A DNA stretch of 34,218 nt from Dehalococcoidales bacterium (GTDB lineage Bacteria > Chloroflexota > Dehalococcoidia > Dehalococcoidales > RBG-16-60-22): assembly GCA_016926705.1 (NCBI GenBank), contig JAFGOC010000124.1, positions 1 through 34,218 of the forward strand, written 5' to 3'. The position numbers and the translations under genes were made by a program. The notes beneath the pieces are model-generated. The model ran no database searches and had not been told where the DNA came from. It was given only the letters and a program-made list of their open reading frames with translations. Positions 15,905 through 25,650 of this stretch are shown piece after piece (the first letter of the stretch is position 1; every line of letters begins with the position of its first letter).

Positions 15905-15933
15905 TTGACTCATGATCGCGCTGCAGATATAAT
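15905..15933 (+). promoter_or_regulatory. Promoter TTGACT-N17-TATAAT for the FAD-dependent oxidoreductase gene
   Basis: TTGACT 15905-15910, 17-nt spacer, TATAAT 15928-15933; divergent from the XRE promoter. Confidence 0.75.
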
Positions 15934-16036
15934 TGTAGAGCCGGATATTCTATTTACAGTCCGGAAAAGCTGAGATATTAATTAGAGAAAAAGGACTGTC
16001 TCGGCTTTTATTGTGTCTGGAGTAAATATCAGCACG

Positions 16037-17431
16037 ATGAACAGGGCTTATGATGTCATTATTGTCGGTGGGGGCCCGGCGGGTCTATTCGCCGCGCTGG
16101 AATTATCGCAGGCAAAAAAGCTGAAGGTACTTCTTATTGAAAAAGGCAGGGACATCAGCCAGCGACATTGCCCGGTACGCGAAACTGGAGAGACCTGCGC
16201 GGAATGCCAGCCGTGTAATGTAGTCTGCGGACTAGGAGGTGCCGGGGCTTTCAGTGACGGCAAGCTGGTACTATCCACCCGGGTAGGCGGTCACATGGCT
16301 GAATACCTCGGCGAAGAGTACGCAGCCGGACTGATTGAGCGCGTGGATAAATTATATCTGAAGTTTGGTGCAACGAAAAAGTTATTCGGCGATAATGGTC
16401 TTATTGATGAGATGTCTCGTCGGGCAACTAAAGCTGGTCTGCGTTTGGTACCGACACCAGTACGCCATATGGGTACGGAGAGGGGCTATAAAGTCTTAAA
16501 AAATATGCAGGACTATATCCTGCCGAAGATTGAAGTGAAGACCCAGACGATGGTGTCTGGAGTGATGATGGATGAGGGTATAGTTAAAGGTGTAGAGACG
16601 GAGGGAGGAGAGGAGTATTACTGTAAATACCTTATTCTGGCGCCGGGCCGCGAGGGCTCAGATTGGTTTTCGCGCGAAGCGGAAAGACTAAAACTCACAA
16701 TGCGCAATAATCCTATCGACGTAGGCGTACGCGTGGAAGTGCCGTATAATTTCATGAAAGACCTGACCGATATCCTTTATGAAATTAAGCTGGAGTACAT
16801 ATCGCCGAGCTTCCAGGACCGTATCAGGACGTTTTGTATGTGTCCCGCCGGAGAGGTTATCATGGAGTCCACCGGGGGTATCGACCCGGTAATCACGGTG
16901 AATGGACACAGCTATGCCAGCAAGAAGACTAAAAATACGAATTTTGCCCTGCTGGTGAGTACCGATTTCACTAAGCCCTTCCACGAGCCGATTGCTTATG
17001 GCAAATACCTGGCCAGGCTTTCTAATCTTCTAGGCGGCGGTGTGCTGGTACAACGTTTGGGAGACCTGTTGGAGGGCAGACGTTCCACGCCGGCACGTAT
17101 TAGGGAAGGGAAACTCAAGCCGACGCTGAAAAGCGCCACCCCTGGCGACTTAAGCTTTGCTCTGCCTTTCCGCCACCTTACCGGTATTATCGAGATGATC
17201 ATGGCAATGGACAAAATGATGCCGGGCGTGGCGTCAGCAGACACCTTATTATATGGTATAGAAGTTAAATTTTATTCCTTCCGTCCTAAGCTGACATCTT
17301 GCCTGGAGACGGAAGTAAAAAACATATTCGCTGTGGGCGATGGAACAGGTGTCAGCCGGGGACTGGTGCAGGCTTCGGCTTCCGGGCTTGTGGCGGCGGT
17401 AGAAATAATGAGTAGGTCTGAACAACAGTGA
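16037..17431 (+). CDS. NAD(P)/FAD-dependent oxidoreductase (COG2509-like)
   Basis: YDVIIVGGGPAGLFAALELS dinucleotide-binding motif, CGLGGAGAFSDGKL, C-terminal FAVGDGTGVSRGLVQASASG. In-frame upstream start at 16013. Confidence 0.85.
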   Translation: MNRAYDVIIVGGGPAGLFAALELSQAKKLKVLLIEKGRDISQRHCPVRETGETCAECQPCNVVCGLGGAGAFSDGKLVLSTRVGGHMAEYLGEEYAAGLIERVDKLYLKFGATKKLFGDNGLIDEMSRRATKAGLRLVPTPVRHMGTERGYKVLKNMQDYILPKIEVKTQTMVSGVMMDEGIVKGVETEGGEEYYCKYLILAPGREGSDWFSREAERLKLTMRNNPIDVGVRVEVPYNFMKDLTDILYEIKLEYISPSFQDRIRTFCMCPAGEVIMESTGGIDPVITVNGHSYASKKTKNTNFALLVSTDFTKPFHEPIAYGKYLARLSNLLGGGVLVQRLGDLLEGRRSTPARIREGKLKPTLKSATPGDLSFALPFRHLTGIIEMIMAMDKMMPGVASADTLLYGIEVKFYSFRPKLTSCLETEVKNIFAVGDGTGVSRGLVQASASGLVAAVEIMSRSEQQ

Positions 17432-17491
17432 ATCTGTGCCAAGAGACGACTCACTTGACAGTAAATTCAGCGCCATCTAAAATAAGAGCGT

Positions 17492-17516
17492 GTGTCTCAC
17501 GAGAAAAGTGAGACAC
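17492..17516 (+). terminator. Perfect hairpin, possible terminator
   Basis: GTGTCTCAC-GAGAAAA-GTGAGACAC, with a T6 run about 9 nt further downstream (CAGTTTTTT). Confidence 0.5.
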
Positions 17517-17533
17517 CGGATCAGTTTTTTACC

Positions 17534-17601
17534 AGGGGTGGGACCTTTCAGCACCAGGAAGGGTCGAAACGCCCCCTGTAATATACAGGCCGCAGGAGGC
17601 C
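17534..17601 (+). promoter_or_regulatory. Structured 5' leader of rpsU
   Basis: AGGGG/CCCCT enclosing GACCTTTC-N8-GAAGGGTC; overlapping CCTGTA-ATA-TACAGG; GGCC-GCAGGA-GGCC. Confidence 0.55.
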
Positions 17602-17630
17602 GGATAACCTTAGAAGGGGAGTGATGCTAC

Positions 17631-17843
17631 TTGGCAGAAGTTACACCGGGTGCGGATGAAAGTTTCGATAGTCTGCTTAAGCGATTTAACAGGAAGGTAC
17701 AACAGGACGGTATACTGGCGGAACTACGCCGCCGGGAGCACTACGAGAAGCCGTCGGTAAAGAGGAAACGGAAAAAAGCGGCCAAGAAACGCGGGTCTGC
17801 CAGAAGCACCAAGATGTTCCGGCGAGCGGCATCTACCCGTTAA
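17631..17843 (+). CDS. rpsU: 30S ribosomal protein S21
   Basis: [48 protein letters not shown] start. Confidence 0.92.
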   Translation: MAEVTPGADESFDSLLKRFNRKVQQDGILAELRRREHYEKPSVKRKRKKAAKKRGSARSTKMFRRAASTR

Positions 17844-17889
17844 CCATTAACAGACCAGCGTATATTTTTTTGATTGGGAAGGTCTTTAC

Positions 17890-18348
17890 ATGTCACCGGA
17901 ATCAGTCCTTGAAAAAAAGCTAGCCGAGGACGTGAAGCAGGCGATGAAGAGTGGCGACACGCTCAAGCGCGACACGCTCCGTATGCTGATAGCCTCGGTG
18001 AAAAATGCATGGATGGCCAAGCAAGCCGACCTGACCGATGCCGATGTCTTGGGCGTCATTTCTAAAGAAGTCAAGCGGCGACAGGAAAGTATCGATGCCT
18101 TTAAGAAGGGCAACCGCAACGACCTTGTGGTTAAGGAAGAAGCGGAAATGGTCATTTTGCAGGCTTATTTACCTGAACAGATGAACCGTGAAGGGATTGT
18201 GGCGGCGGCAAAAGAAGTCATTGGGGTGGTGGGGGCTCAAGGCCCCGGCGATAAGGGCAAGGTAATGCAGCAGCTAATGCCCAAACTCAAAGGTAAAGCC
18301 GACGGCAAGGAAATTAACGACGTGGTAACACAACTGCTAAGTCAGTAG
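17890..18348 (+). CDS. yqeY: GatB/YqeY domain protein
   Basis: LAEDVKQAMKSGDTLKRDTLRMLIASVKNA..., LQAYLPEQM..., VMQQLMPKLKGKADGKEINDVV; downstream of rpsU as in many bacteria. Confidence 0.92.
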   Translation: MSPESVLEKKLAEDVKQAMKSGDTLKRDTLRMLIASVKNAWMAKQADLTDADVLGVISKEVKRRQESIDAFKKGNRNDLVVKEEAEMVILQAYLPEQMNREGIVAAAKEVIGVVGAQGPGDKGKVMQQLMPKLKGKADGKEINDVVTQLLSQ

Positions 18349-18364
18349 TAACTAAAGCTCCAAT

Positions 18365-18985
18365 TCAATCTTCCAGAAAATCTAGCCGATTGAAGTAAGC
18401 AAGGTTTCTGCTTTTCCAGACATCATCCTCAGTTAAAAGATCCACACCGCCGGAGTTCGTACTAAAATCTGCGTAGTCCATATTCTCCACCGGTACCTTC
18501 AACCATGCCATGATAAGGAAAGTCGATATGCTTCCGTGAGTGATAACAAGGACATTTTCAACCGGTTTTTTTAAAAGCAGATTGATGAACTCTGTTGCAC
18601 GTTGGCCAATTTCTCTTCTTGATTCAGCGTTTTTAAAGTTGCGGTGGTCCAGTATATTGCCATCGGCAGGTGGGAGAATAATATTTGATTTTAACCATGC
18701 TAGACTTTTTCGGTTAACTTCCCCGAAATTCATTTCTCTCAAATTTTTATTAAGAGTAACCTTGCTTTTAAATACTTGAGAAAAGATAGAGGCTGTTTCC
18801 GTGCATCTCTTTAAATCTGAAGAATATATGGGTATGCCGTGTATTTTTAATTCTTTAAAAAGCGATCTGGCTATTTTCTCGGCTTGGGCTTTGCCCTTTT
18901 CTGTCAGTGAAGTATCATACCAGCCTCCGCCCAGTTTTTATACATGATGAGTCGCTTCAGTGTGCCTGACGATATATATTCTCAT
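18365..18985 (-). pseudogene. Histidine phosphatase (phosphoglycerate mutase-like) with an in-frame TAA at codon 16
   Basis: Reading from ATG 18985: MRIYIVRHTEATHHV*KLGGGWYDTSLTEKGKAQAEKIARSLFKELKIHGIPIYSSDLKRCTETASIF...REMNFGE..., same frame on both sides of TAA (18940-18938). Confidence 0.85.
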
Positions 18986-20583
18986 TTCAGCGCCTTCTCC
19001 AGTTCTCCTAGTAGTTTCTCCTCTTTCATTCCGGAATCGATGATAGACCAGGGGAGCTTTTGCGTGGGGTCGAGGTGTCGGTTGACATAACTTTCAATGT
19101 CCAATTCGTGTTGATTAACAGCTTTCTTCCAGGAGGACAGCGTGGTTTCTTTCATATCCGCCAGTACTTGGGCAATTCTGTCATCGCCTCGGGAAAAGGC
19201 CCCTTGGACCTGGCTCCAGGCCGGGCTCTCCTCATTTAGCCTGATGCCTTTCAAAGGCAGGCTGCTCCTTAAAATCGCCAGGCGCTGGTTAAGGATATCT
19301 TCCGGCGCCATCGGCGTCCACTGGAAGGGCGTGGATGCCTTTGGAACGAAGGGGCTGACATTAACGGTAATGCGCGCATTGCTGCGCTTGCTTTCCAGTC
19401 GGTCTTTGATTTTCGATGTAAGTTTTACAATCGCCTCAACGTCTTCGTCGGTCTCGGTGGGCAGGCCAACTATGAAATAGAGCTTGAGCTGCGAAAAATG
19501 ATGGTCAGCAACAAGGGCGGCGGCTCTTAAGATGTCGTCCTCGGTTAGACACTTGTTGATAACATCGCGCAGGCGTTGGGAACCGGCCTCTGGGGCGATA
19601 GTGATGGTTTGGATTCGGCCCTTAGCTAGTTCGTTAACGATCTTTTCGTTAAGCGTATCTATCCGTAATGAGCTTATCGAGATTTCAGCGTTCATCTCGT
19701 TCAGTGCGGTGAGAATTTCTATTATCCGTGGGTGGTCAGTGACGGTAGGACCAACCAAACCGACGCGACGGCGCGAGTGTAAGCCCTCCCATGCCTGCTT
19801 GGTGATTTTCTTGGCAGAGCGGAAACGCATGGGGGCGTAGGTGCTGTTGACTAGGCAGAAGCGGCAGCCTCTTGCGCAGCCCCTTTCCGTCTCGATAAGA
19901 TATGAGTCCCCAAATTCAGTGTCCTCCGTAAGGATTACCGTCTTTGTCTCGAAGTCATCAAGGTTTTTCGTCCACTGACGGGCAACCGGGGCTGTTGGGG
20001 GGTAAAGAGGCACATAGACGCCTGGTAATTTAGAGAGGTTCTGGAGCAGGGCGGCCCTTACCTCGCCGATATTGTCATACAGTACTGGCAACATGGTGGG
20101 GATAATAGGCTCGGCTTCGCCGATACAAAAAGCGTCGAAAAATGGTGAAAGTGGCATGGGGTTGGCGGTCACGCAAGGCCCGCCGGCGATGACAACCGGG
20201 TGACTGGCATCGCGTTCGGCGGAGTACATTGGAATACCGGTGGCTTTTAGGATATTGATAACATTAAAATAATCGAGCTCGTATGAAATGGAGAAAGCCA
20301 GCACAGCAAAGTCGGTAAGTGGCCGGCCGGACTCAATGGCGGCGGGGGCGTTTTTCACCTGGGTATCCAGGAAGACCCTCTCGCCGACGGTTTTAATGTC
20401 GCTGTTTAAAAGGCTGTAAACAGTATGAACGCCCAGGTTGGACATGCCGAGGTAATATGTGTTCGGGTAAATAAGGGCTACGGGGAGTCGTCCGCCCCAG
20501 TCCTTGACAATAGCGCCTTCTTCGCGGGAAAGGCGAGTGCCGGGTCGGCCTTTCGACTCATTTTTCTGGCTCTTATACCTCAT
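18982..20583 (-). CDS. Radical SAM protein (TIGR03960-like N-terminal family)
   Basis: ERGCARGCRFCLVN (CxxxCxxC), VKDWGGRLPVALIYPNTYYLGMSNLGVHTVYSLLN. Confidence 0.9.
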   Translation of the reverse strand: MRYKSQKNESKGRPGTRLSREEGAIVKDWGGRLPVALIYPNTYYLGMSNLGVHTVYSLLNSDIKTVGERVFLDTQVKNAPAAIESGRPLTDFAVLAFSISYELDYFNVINILKATGIPMYSAERDASHPVVIAGGPCVTANPMPLSPFFDAFCIGEAEPIIPTMLPVLYDNIGEVRAALLQNLSKLPGVYVPLYPPTAPVARQWTKNLDDFETKTVILTEDTEFGDSYLIETERGCARGCRFCLVNSTYAPMRFRSAKKITKQAWEGLHSRRRVGLVGPTVTDHPRIIEILTALNEMNAEISISSLRIDTLNEKIVNELAKGRIQTITIAPEAGSQRLRDVINKCLTEDDILRAAALVADHHFSQLKLYFIVGLPTETDEDVEAIVKLTSKIKDRLESKRSNARITVNVSPFVPKASTPFQWTPMAPEDILNQRLAILRSSLPLKGIRLNEESPAWSQVQGAFSRGDDRIAQVLADMKETTLSSWKKAVNQHELDIESYVNRHLDPTQKLPWSIIDSGMKEEKLLGELEKALK

Positions 20584-21137
20584 CTTCTCGATTTTTTTTG
20601 AGATGAGTCTTTCCAGCAGTCCCTAAGAAAACGGGCATTGATATCAATAACCATGTCCGAGGCAGACCTTAATTCCTGGGAAGTGCCGGCCCTGCCGAAC
20701 AAAGCTACTTCGACATGCTTACCGTTGTCCTTGACGGCCTGGACGGCCCCGGCGAAATCATTATCGCCAGCCACGAGAATTGCTACCTCATAATTTCCTT
20801 TGTAGCTGTGTGTTATCATGTCCGTAGCCAGCTGGACGTCGGTGCCTTTCTCGTAGGGCGGCACGCTGGGCCAGTTGGTGTAGACTAATCGGCCAAGTCG
20901 TAATTCGGTATACGGAATAGCTTTAATGCCGTTAAAAAAAGATTGCTGCTGTTTGTATAATTCAGGCTCCTGCTTCTGTCCCACGGTGGCGTTATAATAA
21001 TAAATTCTGATAAGCTGGCGGCGGCGCAGTAATTTCTGGCAGAACTTGCCTAAATCCAGGTCTGTCCTTTTGAAATGGTTTTTTAAAGAGTGGTAAAGAT
21101 TGCTGCCGTCCACAAATATCATCACCCTCTCCCCCAT
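20580..21137 (-). CDS. NYN domain (LabA/DUF88-like) protein
   Basis: MIFVDGSNLYHSLKNHF..., GTDVQLATDMITHSYKGNYEVAILVAGDNDFAGAVQAVKDNGKHVEVALFG; 4-nt overlap with the next gene. Confidence 0.9.
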   Translation of the reverse strand: MGERVMIFVDGSNLYHSLKNHFKRTDLDLGKFCQKLLRRRQLIRIYYYNATVGQKQEPELYKQQQSFFNGIKAIPYTELRLGRLVYTNWPSVPPYEKGTDVQLATDMITHSYKGNYEVAILVAGDNDFAGAVQAVKDNGKHVEVALFGRAGTSQELRSASDMVIDINARFLRDCWKDSSQKKSRR

Positions 21138-21245
21138 AATATACCTCCTAAATTTTTAAATATGTTCCTATCAGTATTATATCTTTTTTATGTTAATTTT
21201 GCGACTGCTATTGTTGATTTTTTGCCCGAAGCTGAAAACAGGTGC

Positions 21246-21251
21246 TATAAT
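21246..21251 (+). promoter_or_regulatory. Extended -10 element (TGCTATAAT) upstream of gatC
   Basis: TGCTATAAT at 21243-21251; possible -35 TTGCCC at 21222-21227. Confidence 0.45.
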
Positions 21252-21290
21252 TGGCGGGTAAAATAAACGTGAAAAAGCGTGGAGCCAGAG

Positions 21291-21578
21291 ATGAAGTTAA
21301 GTAGAGAAGAGGTGCTGCACATCGCCCGGCTGGCGCGGATTGCCTTGACCGAGGAGGAAATCACCCGCATGAGGGAACAGCTCTCCGACCTGCTGGAGCA
21401 TTTCGAAGTGCTGCAGAAAGTGGATACCGAGGGTGTTCCTCCCACGGCGCAGTCTGTCAACCTCCAGAGTGTGATGAGGGAAGATAAAGTGAAGCTGTCA
21501 TTGCCTCCGGAAGATATTCTGGCCAATGCCCCAAGAAGGGAGAACGACTGCTTCAGGGTCAAGCCTGTGCTGGAGTAG
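21291..21578 (+). CDS. gatC: Aspartyl/glutamyl-tRNA(Asn/Gln) amidotransferase subunit C
   Basis: [55 protein letters not shown] 21291 with SD GGAG. Confidence 0.93.
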   Translation: MKLSREEVLHIARLARIALTEEEITRMREQLSDLLEHFEVLQKVDTEGVPPTAQSVNLQSVMREDKVKLSLPPEDILANAPRRENDCFRVKPVLE

Positions 21579-21596
21579 GTTTATCAGGAAAACGCA

Positions 21597-22136
21597 ATGA
21601 ACGAAGAAAAAAAATACGCCATTATCCCGGCTTCTGCCAGCACTTTTATATTCCTCTGCTTCTTGGGGATATTACTCATGGCTATTCTTGTAACTGTGTT
21701 TGTGATATCCGATCACCAGCCGGCAGGAATTGCCATAACTCTGGTTGTAACACTGGGACTACTCATTTTATTCGTGTTTATCGGATACCAGGCTACTCAC
21801 GCCGTGTTTACGCTAAACGACCGGGGACTTAAATTAGGCCCAGGGCTTTACGGGCGTTTTATACCCAGGGAGAAAATAACTACGGCTGGCGTAAAAGTGC
21901 TGGATTTGAAGCTGGAAAAAGGATACCAACCGCTGTGGCGAATGAACGGCGCGGGGTTGCCGGGCTACGGGGCCGGTTGGTTCAAACTGCGAAACAAGAA
22001 AAAAGCCCTGCTATTCCTGACTAATTACTCCAGCGTCGTCTATATACCAACGACTGATAAGTACTCCGTGATGCTAAGTGTGAGGGAAGCTGATGAAATG
22101 GCCGATTTGATACGCCGCTGGGACCAAAGGGGGTGA
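21597..22136 (+). CDS. Membrane protein with bacterial PH-like domain
   Basis: Two N-terminal TM helices, then VFTLNDRGLKLGPGLYGRFIPREKITTAGVKVLDL. Confidence 0.55.
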   Translation: MNEEKKYAIIPASASTFIFLCFLGILLMAILVTVFVISDHQPAGIAITLVVTLGLLILFVFIGYQATHAVFTLNDRGLKLGPGLYGRFIPREKITTAGVKVLDLKLEKGYQPLWRMNGAGLPGYGAGWFKLRNKKKALLFLTNYSSVVYIPTTDKYSVMLSVREADEMADLIRRWDQRG

Positions 22137-22137
22137 G

Positions 22138-22839
22138 ATGAGAATCAGGCCTTGGGTATCAATTATACCGATAATTATTATTATGTTAGTTCTTTCTATC
22201 GGGTGTACGGCGGAAACAGTCAGCTCGACAGAAGTAGTGATGAAAATAACGTTGCCAGAACCGGTCTATGACAGTGATACCTCTATCGAAGAGGCATTAC
22301 TGGCCAGGAGGTCGGTCAGGAATTTCAGTGAAGAACCGATTACCCTCCAGCAGCTAAGTCAACTTCTCTGGGTGGGGCAGGGGATTACCGACCCCTCCGG
22401 CAAGCGGACGGCGCCTTCGGCGGGGGCTTTGTATCCACTCAAGTTGTATGTTGTGGTCGGCAATGTGGAAGGGCTGGCTGCGGGAATTTACGAGTACGAG
22501 CCGGAGACGCATGCGCTGGTAAAAAGCGCGGATGGTGACCAGAGGACGTCCTTAGCGCAGGTGGCTTTAGGACAGGCCAGCGTTGAGCAGGGCGCTCTCG
22601 ATATCGTCATCACGGCCATTTATGAAATAACCACTATAAAATACGGCGAACGCGGCATCAGGTACGTACACATGGAAGCGGGGCATGCTGCACAGAACAT
22701 CTGCCTCGAGGCGGTCGCTCTTGAGTTAGGCGCGGTAACCATCGGCGCGTTCGATGATGCCGGTGTGCAGCAGGTCCTGGGATTGCCTGATAATGAAGTG
22801 CCTCTTTATATTATACCTATAGGCAATCCTGTTAATTGA
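22138..22839 (+). CDS. SagB/nitroreductase-family flavoprotein, predicted lipoprotein
   Basis: Lipobox [43 protein letters not shown]...[17 protein letters not shown]. Confidence 0.88.
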   Translation: MRIRPWVSIIPIIIIMLVLSIGCTAETVSSTEVVMKITLPEPVYDSDTSIEEALLARRSVRNFSEEPITLQQLSQLLWVGQGITDPSGKRTAPSAGALYPLKLYVVVGNVEGLAAGIYEYEPETHALVKSADGDQRTSLAQVALGQASVEQGALDIVITAIYEITTIKYGERGIRYVHMEAGHAAQNICLEAVALELGAVTIGAFDDAGVQQVLGLPDNEVPLYIIPIGNPVN

Positions 22840-22850
22840 GGAGGTTGAAC

Positions 22851-24308
22851 TTGACTGATATACATGGTGGGGTAACGGTTCATGAAGGTTATAAGCTGCT
22901 TAAAGAGAAGAAAATATCGTCCGTTGAGCTGACAAAGCACTATCTTGAACGTATCAAACAGGTGGAGCCTAAGGTTAGAGCTTTTACGACCGTCACGGAT
23001 GAACTTGCCCTTAAGCAGGCACGCAAAGCCGACGAAGAGATTGCGGCTGGCAAGGCAGGACTGCTAACCGGCGTACCACTGGCTATCAAGGACGTAATCT
23101 GTACCAAAGGTGTAAGAACAACCTGTTCTTCGAAGATGCTGGAGAACTTCATTCCTCCTTACGACGCCATGGTGATGGAAAAACTTAACGCCGCCGGAAT
23201 AGTGATGGTGGGCAAGGCCAACATGGATGAGTTCGCCATGGGCTCTTCGACAGAAAATTCGGCGTTTTTCCCCACGCATAATCCCTGGGACCTTAAGCGC
23301 GTGCCGGGCGGCTCCAGCGGCGGTTCGGCGGTGTCGGTGGCCGCAGGTGAGGTCGTTGCTGCTTTGGGGTCGGATACCGGAGGTAGCATCAGGCAGCCGG
23401 CGGGCTTTTGCAGCGTTGTCGGCATGAAACCGACATATGGGCGAGTCAGCCGCTATGGACTGGTCGCTTTCGCCTCCTCGCTCGACCAGATAGGGCCTTT
23501 GACGCAGGATGTGACCGACTGCGCTCTGTTGATGAACGTTATCTCCGGTCATGATAAGAGAGACTCGACGTCTGTACCGGAGTCAGTGCCAGACTATACT
23601 AAAAGCTTAAAAACAGACCTGAAAGGCATGAGACTTGGTATACCTAAGGAATATTACGTCGAGGGAATGCAGACGGGCGTATCGGACGTTATGAAAGCCG
23701 CCCATAAAAAGCTGGAGGAACTGGGGGCGATTCTGGAAGAGGTCTCCCTGCCCCACACCCCCTATGCCCTCGCCGTCTATTACATCATCGCCCCCAGCGA
23801 GGCGTCCGCCAACCTAGCGCGGTACGACGGCGTAAAGTACGGCTACTCTTATAAGGGTGATTCCATGTGGGAGAACATGGAAAAGACGCGGGGCAACGGC
23901 TTCGGGCCGGAGGTCAAGCGGCGTATCATGCTCGGCACTTACGCGCTTTCCGCAGGCTACTACGATGCCTGGTATCTTAAAGCCCAGAAGGTGCGCACCC
24001 TGATACGGCAGGAATTCGATAAGGTCTTTGAAAAGTACGACGCTTTAATCACCCCCACCTCCCCCACCGTCCCCTTTAAAATCGGGGAGAAGACGGACGA
24101 CCCCCTCTCCATGTACTTGAGCGACGTCTGCACGCTACCCGCTAATATCGCGGGGGTGCCGGGGATTTCTATCCCGGCGGGCTTCGTTGACGGCTTACCT
24201 GTTGGTATGCAAATCATCGGCAAGCACTTCAGCGAAGAGACTATCCTGAAGGTTGCCTACGCCTACGAGCAGGCGACGGACTGGCATAAGAAAAGGGCGG
24301 AGATTTAA
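22851..24308 (+). CDS. gatA: Aspartyl/glutamyl-tRNA(Asn/Gln) amidotransferase subunit A
   Basis: Amidase signature [26 protein letters not shown]...[36 protein letters not shown] start at 22851 with SD GAGGAGG. Confidence 0.95.
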   Translation: MTDIHGGVTVHEGYKLLKEKKISSVELTKHYLERIKQVEPKVRAFTTVTDELALKQARKADEEIAAGKAGLLTGVPLAIKDVICTKGVRTTCSSKMLENFIPPYDAMVMEKLNAAGIVMVGKANMDEFAMGSSTENSAFFPTHNPWDLKRVPGGSSGGSAVSVAAGEVVAALGSDTGGSIRQPAGFCSVVGMKPTYGRVSRYGLVAFASSLDQIGPLTQDVTDCALLMNVISGHDKRDSTSVPESVPDYTKSLKTDLKGMRLGIPKEYYVEGMQTGVSDVMKAAHKKLEELGAILEEVSLPHTPYALAVYYIIAPSEASANLARYDGVKYGYSYKGDSMWENMEKTRGNGFGPEVKRRIMLGTYALSAGYYDAWYLKAQKVRTLIRQEFDKVFEKYDALITPTSPTVPFKIGEKTDDPLSMYLSDVCTLPANIAGVPGISIPAGFVDGLPVGMQIIGKHFSEETILKVAYAYEQATDWHKKRAEI

Positions 24309-24351
24309 AGTATACAGGTGGATGGTGCGCTTTAGCATAACGGAGGGGTAA

Positions 24352-25053
24352 ATGCGCAGGCCTTTAGGAGTTCTTTTTGACTTTGGCGATACTGTCCTGC
24401 ACCTTGATTCGTTAGATACGCTAGCCGGCAATAGGAGACTGCTTGAATTTGCGGAAGTGAATCCTGGTATCAGCGCCGAGGACGTTCAGTCAGTTGTAGA
24501 TGAGTTTCGGTGGATTTATACGGCCAGAGATGAGTCTATGATAGAGCACGGGTGCCAGAGTTTTCAAAGGCTTCTCTATGATACTCTGGGCGTTTCTTTT
24601 CGCATCGGCTACACTGAACTGGAAAGGGAGTTCTGGAATGCTTCAGTGAAATACTCTCCTGTTACCGGAATATATGAACTCCTGGATATGCTGGAAGCCA
24701 GAGGAATAATTACGGGGATTATAAGCAATACCATTTTCTGTTCGTCTGTACTAAAAGAAGAGCTAGCCAAGCATAATCTCGAAAACAGGTTTTCTTTCTT
24801 GATCACGAGTGCTGACTATGGCGTGCGGAAGCCCCACCCGCATATCTTCAGGATAGCGGTAAAGAAAATGAACCTAGAGACAGCCGATATCTGGTTTATC
24901 GGCGATAAGCCGGATTTTGACATAAAAGGAGCTATTGATTACGGGCTGTACCCTGTCTGGTACAACTGGCGCAACGAAAAAATTTTACCGGAGGGCGACT
25001 ATCTGGAAGTAAAGACATTGCAGGAACTCCTGGAGAAGATAGAGTTATTATAG
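24352..25053 (+). CDS. HAD-superfamily hydrolase
   Basis: GVLFDFGDTVLHLDS, GIISNT, WFIGDKPDFDIKGAIDYGLYPVWYNW. Confidence 0.88.
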   Translation: MRRPLGVLFDFGDTVLHLDSLDTLAGNRRLLEFAEVNPGISAEDVQSVVDEFRWIYTARDESMIEHGCQSFQRLLYDTLGVSFRIGYTELEREFWNASVKYSPVTGIYELLDMLEARGIITGIISNTIFCSSVLKEELAKHNLENRFSFLITSADYGVRKPHPHIFRIAVKKMNLETADIWFIGDKPDFDIKGAIDYGLYPVWYNWRNEKILPEGDYLEVKTLQELLEKIELL

Positions 25054-25146
25054 TAGTCGTTCACCCTCTTGTATTCCCCCCTCGTAAAATGCTATTCTGA
25101 TTATATCTATTTCTACTCGGCGGATAACGGGTGAGGAGGTACGGAT

Positions 25147-25632
25147 ATGTTGAAGGACATTCTAAAAATACTGGAAAATGACGCCCGCGTCACGGATAAG
25201 CAAATCGCCACCATGACCGGCATGTCGGCTGCGGAAGTCAATGAGGCCGTCAGGCAGGCGGAGAAAGACCGCGTTATCCTCAAGTACAAGACGGTGGTCA
25301 ACTGGGATAAAGTGCAGAGCGGCGAGCAGGTCTGGGCACTTATCGAAGTAAAGGTCAAACCGGAGCCCGAGGCTGGCTTCGACTCTATTGCGGAGCGCAT
25401 CGCCCGCTATGAGCAGGTGCGTTCGCTTTACCTTGCCTCCGGCACTTACGACTTATTGTTGGTCGTCGTCGATAAAACGGAGCACAAGGTGGCCGATTTC
25501 GTCTCGCAGAACCTGGCGCATATCGAGGGCGTGCAGGGAACGGTGACGCACTTCGTACTCAAGCGCTATAAAGAGGACGGCGAAATTTTGAACGGCGGGG
25601 AGGGGGCCAGGCGGCAGCAGGTAGTATTGTAA
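25147..25632 (+). CDS. Lrp/AsnC-family transcriptional regulator
   Basis: MLKDILKILENDARVTDKQIATMTGMSAAEVNEAVRQAEKDRVILKYKTVVNW plus AsnC/RAM domain. Confidence 0.9.
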   Translation: MLKDILKILENDARVTDKQIATMTGMSAAEVNEAVRQAEKDRVILKYKTVVNWDKVQSGEQVWALIEVKVKPEPEAGFDSIAERIARYEQVRSLYLASGTYDLLLVVVDKTEHKVADFVSQNLAHIEGVQGTVTHFVLKRYKEDGEILNGGEGARRQQVVL

Positions 25633-25650
25633 AACGGCAGCAAAAATAAC

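Noticed and set aside
23064-23552. 162-aa minus-strand ORF opposite gatA
   Set aside because: Antisense to the amidase signature region of gatA.
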